Shown here piece after piece: positions 61,001 to 64,000 of a DNA stretch of 64,000 nucleotides. A program made the translations under genes and the position numbers. Each line of letters opens with the position of its first letter. Position 1 is the stretch's first letter. Origin of the DNA: Azolla pinnata (Eukaryota; Streptophyta; Polypodiopsida; Salviniales; Salviniaceae); assembly GCA_037176905.1 (NCBI GenBank), contig JBBBWG010017890.1, positions 1 to 64,000 of the forward strand. The letters run 5' to 3'. The notes under the pieces were generated by a model. The model did no database searches, was not told where the DNA came from, and was given only the letters and a program-made list of their open reading frames with translations.

Positions 61001-63938
61001 ATTTGGCACAATATTATTTTCTCAGGGCAATTTGTTTGCAAGAAACTGATCCTTCATCAAAGGTGACTCTTCATACATCATTTTTAGATTCTACGGATGT
61101 TTGATCTCTTACCTGATTCCATTGCGTAGGATCCTATGGATGACATCTACAACGGCCTAAATCTCTTGGAGGCCTTGGTTGCTTCATCGTACAATGTACC
61201 TGTGGACCAACATCAGATTGATATAGAATTTCAGACTATTGCCTTGTTAAAAAATCTCTCGGATATGCTGGCACTAAAGGTAGGAGGGTAGCAGGTATGC
61301 TTGTACTCATTTGTTTTACAGCCAAGTAAATGTTTTTATTCTTTTTGATTGCAGGGCTATTACAAATTACAGTACAGAATTTATAGTTTACTCCTTGACA
61401 TTGTTCCTTCATTCCACCTAAATTCAGAAGATGCTTTTGTGGCAGTGTTCAGTAGCTCAAAACTAAATCATATATTTTGTAACAGTCCTTTCCTTCGTAC
61501 TTTGCCGGATCTTGTTAGACAGAAATTGGAGTTGAATTTGAATTCGAAAGATTTGTTGGAAAGCTTGGTCAAAAAACATCCCAAAGGCATTTTTCCTCTG
61601 GCCTTTCTGGACATTCTAAAAGTCTTTTCAAGGACTAGAGGATCCATGATTTCTGATGACTCTTTACAATCCAGTTGGGAAGAAATTATTCAAGAAGCAC
61701 AAGTGAGGACACAGTTTTTATTCTTGCAATTCATAATCATGGTTGGTTGTAGTGCTTATAATTGTTGCTATTTGTGCTAGGAACCAAAAGCCAATGAGAC
61801 CATTTGCAACGTAGCTCATGCATACTTCATGATAGCAGATTTGAAGTGTCGAAATGCTAGTCTGCAAGAAGTATGCTAGTTTTAGTTATCTATAATCATG
61901 CTTGGTGGCCTCTGCCTGACAACTGATGCCCTTATTATTTGACATTGTGTTTTTTCTTAGGCCCTTCGAAATGCCAATGAAGCACTTAGTCTTCGACTTA
62001 AGTTGCTGTATAGATTCTTCAAGATTTCCTCAAAACCCTCTAGGTTCGGGGTTGCAGAATCAGAACCACTTGATGATAACCAGAAACGTCGTTATCTTGA
62101 ACCGTTGCAATGTGTGGCTGTTAGCAAGTGGCCACGTGCAAAACTTGGAAAACATGATGCCAGTCCTAGTCAATGGCATATTCTTAGCAATTATTTAGAG
62201 AGTTTGATGCAGGTAGATCTCAATGAAATAATGTATACATATTTTACTTACTTTTGGTCCTAATTCCTTGTTTATCTTTTCACAGGTTGGAACCCTCAAT
62301 CAAATGTTAGGAATCATTGATGATGCAGAGAATAGTTTCCAAGAAGGCTTCCAGGTTGCAGTTTCTCATGGTCTCTCATTTGCAGGAGCGGTTTTTAGTT
62401 CATGCCTAGGTTGGTATTATAATACAGCTCCAATTGACTTAGGAAATTAGCTTGTGTTTATTGATATATAATTGGTCTATTTCTAGGAGAGGTACACAGA
62501 AAGAAACACTCATGGAAGATTGCTGAGGACTGTTTTTCAAATGCAAAGCAATTAATAAATGATCAGGACACAAGCCTGTACTGTGATCATTGCAGAGACA
62601 TGGTTGAAGCTGTCCTAAGCTCCCGCGTCGCTGACCTGGAATATCGACGTGATGATAGACATATTTCAAACCCTAATGAAACATGTGACCATGTGGTTGG
62701 GGAATATTGCAGTGCTGAAGAAAGACTCTACCGCCTTATCTCTAGATATGATAAAAATAAATATAATGAAAGTATGTCCAATCCTAGCAAAACAAGCTCT
62801 TCCCTCCACAGTGATTATTGCAACAAACCAAGAAACAGGGATTGCGTAAAGCCATCTTGTTTGAATTCCTCAGATACTGGCAACCAGATTCCTTCCAGCA
62901 GCAATAGACTTAGAACTGGTAAAAGGTCTACCAAGATGCAGAAAGGAGGCTCTGAACTGGAACCTAAAATATTGAATGAAGGAAATAATTCTACTCATGG
63001 GTATCGTACAAGACGGAAAGTTGCAATCACTGCAAAGAAAATAGAAGATGATGGAGTTGATCAATTGTGTATGGAAACGAACACGAAGCTGGCTATTACG
63101 GAAAGCAATGTAAATGAAGTTGTTCAGCATGAAATTGTACTTGAGAATTTACAGAAACAGAGGAGATCTCACCTAAGGAAGAAGAAATGCGATGTGGATT
63201 TAGACATTGATATACTGAATTCAGATGCCATAATGCACGCTGACAATTTAGGAGCAAATTCAATCAAAGAAACAAATATGGAAAACGTTTATCAGACTTC
63301 TGATAGTTTCTTGGAAGTATGCTGGTGTACTGACATTAAAAAGGCTACTTTTCAGGCGAAGTCTATCCAAGAATGGTTAGATAATCAAATGACTAGACAC
63401 GTAATGCATTTGATGGCTAGAGTTCTTTTACAGAAAGGTAGTAGACCAAATCATACAGTGCTTTTTCCATGTTGAAAAGAAGCTTTTATCTATTGTAAGT
63501 TGTTCTTGATGGTTTTCAGGAAAATACTTCAGAAATGTGCAAAACATACATAAAGCGCATAAAGAGTTTTACAAAGCTCTCTTACTTGTAAGACGAGGTG
63601 TGTATGATGCTGCATCACGGTCTGCCTCTCCTGGTGTTTGCAATCTTGATTGCATTTCTCTGAGGGGGACGGAACTTTATCCAATTGAAGAAAGCAGTTT
63701 GCTATATCATATGAGCAGCCTTATTCTAATCCAAGAAAAATGTGACGTCGTTAGGTATACATCTAAGTATTTTCTCACTACTAGATGTAGGGCCGTCAAT
63801 CTGCAGTATTTTGTTCTAATATGAAAAAATTAATGCAGGAAAGAGTGCTTTTTTTCAAATGTCGATTTATCTCAAGCACTAATATGGCTAGGGAGAGCTT
63901 TCATACTAAGCAGAGAAATGCCTCCATTATTGTCCAAG
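55010..63938 (+). CDS. ESP1: Separase (ESP1-like), N-terminal and middle part; gene continues past the window
   Basis: Separase is the cysteine protease that cuts cohesin at anaphase. Exons: 55010-55740, 57086-57260, 57435-57542, ~58523-59173, 59270-59384, 59468-59593, 59904-60200, 60276-60395, 60525-60743, 60940-61062, 61130-61279, 61355-61702, 61781-61870, 61961-62212, 62286-62409, 62487-63437, 63520-63754, 63839-63938. About 1,640 residues are in view, so about 500 to 600, including the protease domain, should lie to the right (the Arabidopsis protein is about 2,180). Diagnostic pieces: DELKWLMSSCYNMGVQLFN, NANEALSLRLKLLYRFFKIS, the SLYCDHCRDMVEAVL cysteine pair, the basic RSTKMQK linker and ALIWLGRAFILSREMPPLLS, all matching plant separase order. 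The rest is helical, superhelix-like. The phase between exons 3 and 4 does not fit, so a micro-exon between 57543 and 58522, or a different splice site, is likely. The catalytic His and Cys cannot be checked here. Confidence 0.85.
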
Positions 63939-64000
63939 GTATAATTGGTTCTCTTGTTTGGTATCATGCATACACACCCAGCAATACATTTATCACAATT

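Noticed and set aside
1-64000. tRNA, rRNA or microRNA genes
   Set aside because: I saw no convincing cloverleaf, rRNA core or long precursor hairpin by eye; a covariance-model search was not possible, so small RNA genes could have been missed.

Overview
This window is nuclear DNA of a land plant. The plant signs are a PLS-type pentatricopeptide repeat (PPR) gene, an IQD calmodulin-binding gene, a YODA-type MAPKKK gene, a plant laccase and GT-AG introns of about 70 to 1,700 bp. A PIH1-CS gene (family tied to dynein-arm assembly in flagellated lineages) and the style of the PPR protein make me lean weakly to a seed-free plant (fern, lycophyte or bryophyte); I cannot name the species. There are no rRNA genes, CRISPR arrays or phage, and I recognise no autonomous transposon.

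Layout: ataxin-2/CID-type RNA-binding protein (+, CDS 2086-5973, 13 exons, complete); intronless PPR gene (-, 7614-9830); PP2C phosphatase (+, 13750-17210, 8 exons, complete); IQD protein (-, 18158-20993, 5 exons, complete); laccase-type multicopper oxidase (+, 24995-32572, broken in several places); YODA-like MAPKKK (-, 34780-40451, 11 exons, complete); PIH1 protein (-, 45457-50194, 7 exons); separase (+, 55010 to beyond the right edge, 18 exons seen, protease domain off-window). The exon joins I give for the six complete multi-exon or single-exon models keep frame end to end; the separase model has one unresolved phase between its third and fourth exons.

The space between and inside genes is unusually rich in simple and tandem repeats. 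The dominant theme is telomere-like DNA. The 7-mer TTTAGGG type occurs in and around the laccase gene (27329-27380, about 27560-29250, 30219-30261, about 30560-30900) and in a composite satellite (42416-44060). The 6-mer TTAGGG type occurs in the PP2C leader (12263-12299) and upstream of the PIH1 gene (50530-50800). An array of AAACCCTAA telo-boxes lies just upstream of separase (about 51990-53240). In the laccase gene these arrays fill introns and also sit where exon sequence is expected, together with a missing central segment and a frame change. That is either a pseudogene scarred by telomeric-repeat insertion or a mis-assembled region; a 100-N gap lies inside one array.

The genes do not form a pathway: RNA regulation, organelle RNA processing, signalling (PP2C, IQD, MAPKKK), wall or phenol oxidation (laccase), chaperone assembly (PIH1) and chromosome segregation (separase) are simply neighbours. 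IQD/laccase and PIH1/separase are divergent pairs; ataxin-2/PPR, PP2C/IQD and laccase/MAPKKK are convergent pairs.
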